In this document: positions 63,502 through 64,000 of the stretch, piece after piece
Position numbering within the stretch: position 1 is the stretch's first letter
How the letters are laid out: each line of letters starts with the position of its first letter
Assembly: GCF_017831975.1 (NCBI RefSeq)
Contig: NZ_JAFDSS010000001.1
Coordinates: 3,224,001-3,288,000, forward strand
Reading direction: 5' to 3'
Source of the DNA: Microbacterium terrae
Lineage (GTDB): Bacteria > Actinomycetota > Actinomycetes > Actinomycetales > Microbacteriaceae
DNA: 64,000 nt
The notes under the pieces: model-generated
The model's input: only the letters and a program-made list of their open reading frames with translations
The model's database searches: none
What the model was told of the DNA's origin: nothing
Translations under genes and position numbers: made by a program

Positions 63502-64000
63502 ACCGGCTCGCCGCGAAGTCGTCGTCGACGATGGGACGACGGTGTCCTACTTCGTGTTCCCCGGCACGGAACCGACCGTCGTGATCTTGCATGGGCTGGC
63601 AGGCAGCGGCCGGGAGTTCGAACCGACAGCGCGGGCTCTCGCCGGGCGTCGGGTCATCCTCATCGATCAGCGTGGTCATGGACACAGCACTCGCACCCCG
63701 CCGGACACGAGCCGCGCCGCCTACGTCGGCGACGTCGTACGGGTGATTGAAACCGAATCCACCGGCCCGGTTGACATTGTCGGGCAGTCGATGGGTGCTC
63801 ACACCGCGATGCTCGTCGCCGCTTCTCACCCGAACATGGTTCGCCGTCTGGTTCTGCTCGAGTGCGATGCGGGCAGCGGAACCCCCGAGGAGCGTGCCGC
63901 GCTCGGCGCGTTCTTCCGGTCATGGAAGGTGCCGTTTCCCGATCGGGATGCCGCGACCTCGAGCCTCGGCGGCGGCCCGCTCGCACGCGCATGGGCCGCC
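63494..64000 (+). CDS. Alpha/beta-fold hydrolase, cut by the window end
   Basis: The frame from ATG 63494 stays open to the window edge (169 codons). Canonical features: VVILHGLAGSGREF (oxyanion hole), VILIDQRGHGHS and the nucleophile elbow DIVGQSMGAHTAML. The lid and the acid and His residues are beyond the window. Overlap with the preceding esterase suggests co-translation. Confidence 0.9.
   Translation, partial: MTEPARREVVVDDGTTVSYFVFPGTEPTVVILHGLAGSGREFEPTARALAGRRVILIDQRGHGHSTRTPPDTSRAAYVGDVVRVIETESTGPVDIVGQSMGAHTAMLVAASHPNMVRRLVLLECDAGSGTPEERAALGAFFRSWKVPFPDRDAATSSLGGGPLARAWAA

Overview
The window looks like an origin-proximal chromosome segment of a high-GC Gram-positive actinobacterium, most likely Microbacteriaceae (Microbacterium-like). 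The grounds are the gene order rsmG-parA-parB, trxA-trxB-murJ with a secreted DUF6049-type protein, cca, and rpsF-ssb-rpsR-rplI-dnaB; multiple parS sites; leaderless-looking starts; and an LAxTG cell-wall sorting signal. Genus is inferred from gene order and protein style only.

Core part, about 1-25.9 kb. The 3' end of rsmG, a GNAT acetyltransferase and a VOC protein precede a 2.5 kb gene-poor stretch. That stretch holds parS sites, a decayed gene and two classes of direct repeat. ParA and ParB follow, with a degenerate parS lying over the parA start. Then come a convergent terminator, the thioredoxin system, the MurJ flippase, a methyltransferase, the tRNA nucleotidyltransferase, an acetoin/aldehyde-type regulator with an aldehyde dehydrogenase and DUF779 protein, the S6-SSB-S18-L9 operon, two secreted surface proteins, and dnaB. 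The dnaB upstream region carries a cluster of DnaA-box-like sequences.

Accessory part 1, about 26-36.2 kb. An MmyB-type regulator with a cupin and a DUF2255 protein is divergent from a run of oxidoreductase and transport genes: zinc alcohol dehydrogenase, Na+/H+ antiporter, DHA2 drug exporter, carboxymuconolactone decarboxylase-like protein, two aldo/keto reductases, an FMN-binding-type lipoprotein, an NmrA-like protein and an NTF2-like protein. It resembles an electrophile or redox-stress module.

Accessory part 2, about 36.2-49.5 kb. A TetR regulator is divergent from a tightly packed glycoside operon: GPH sugar transporter, tannase-like alpha/beta hydrolase, GH78 alpha-L-rhamnosidase, GH2 enzyme, SDR, GH30 enzyme and aldo/keto reductase. 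No secretion signals are visible in the hydrolases, so rhamnosylated plant glycosides are probably imported and taken apart inside the cell.

Accessory part 3, about 49.5-62.65 kb. This begins with a protein joining a restriction-endonuclease-like domain to a PIN-like domain. After it comes a mosaic of mostly single small genes on both strands: membrane protein, exonuclease-BRCT, lipoproteins, frameshifted HNH nuclease, tautomerase, Fic, mini-GyrA, DUF1905, dienelactone hydrolase. Almost every gene boundary carries a copy of a roughly 32-bp imperfect-hairpin repeat. All 12 clear copies face the same way regardless of gene strand. The layout is like an integron cassette array but without recognisable attC core sites; it is the best candidate here for an undescribed system. 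The window ends with two alpha/beta-hydrolase-fold proteins, the last cut by the window edge.
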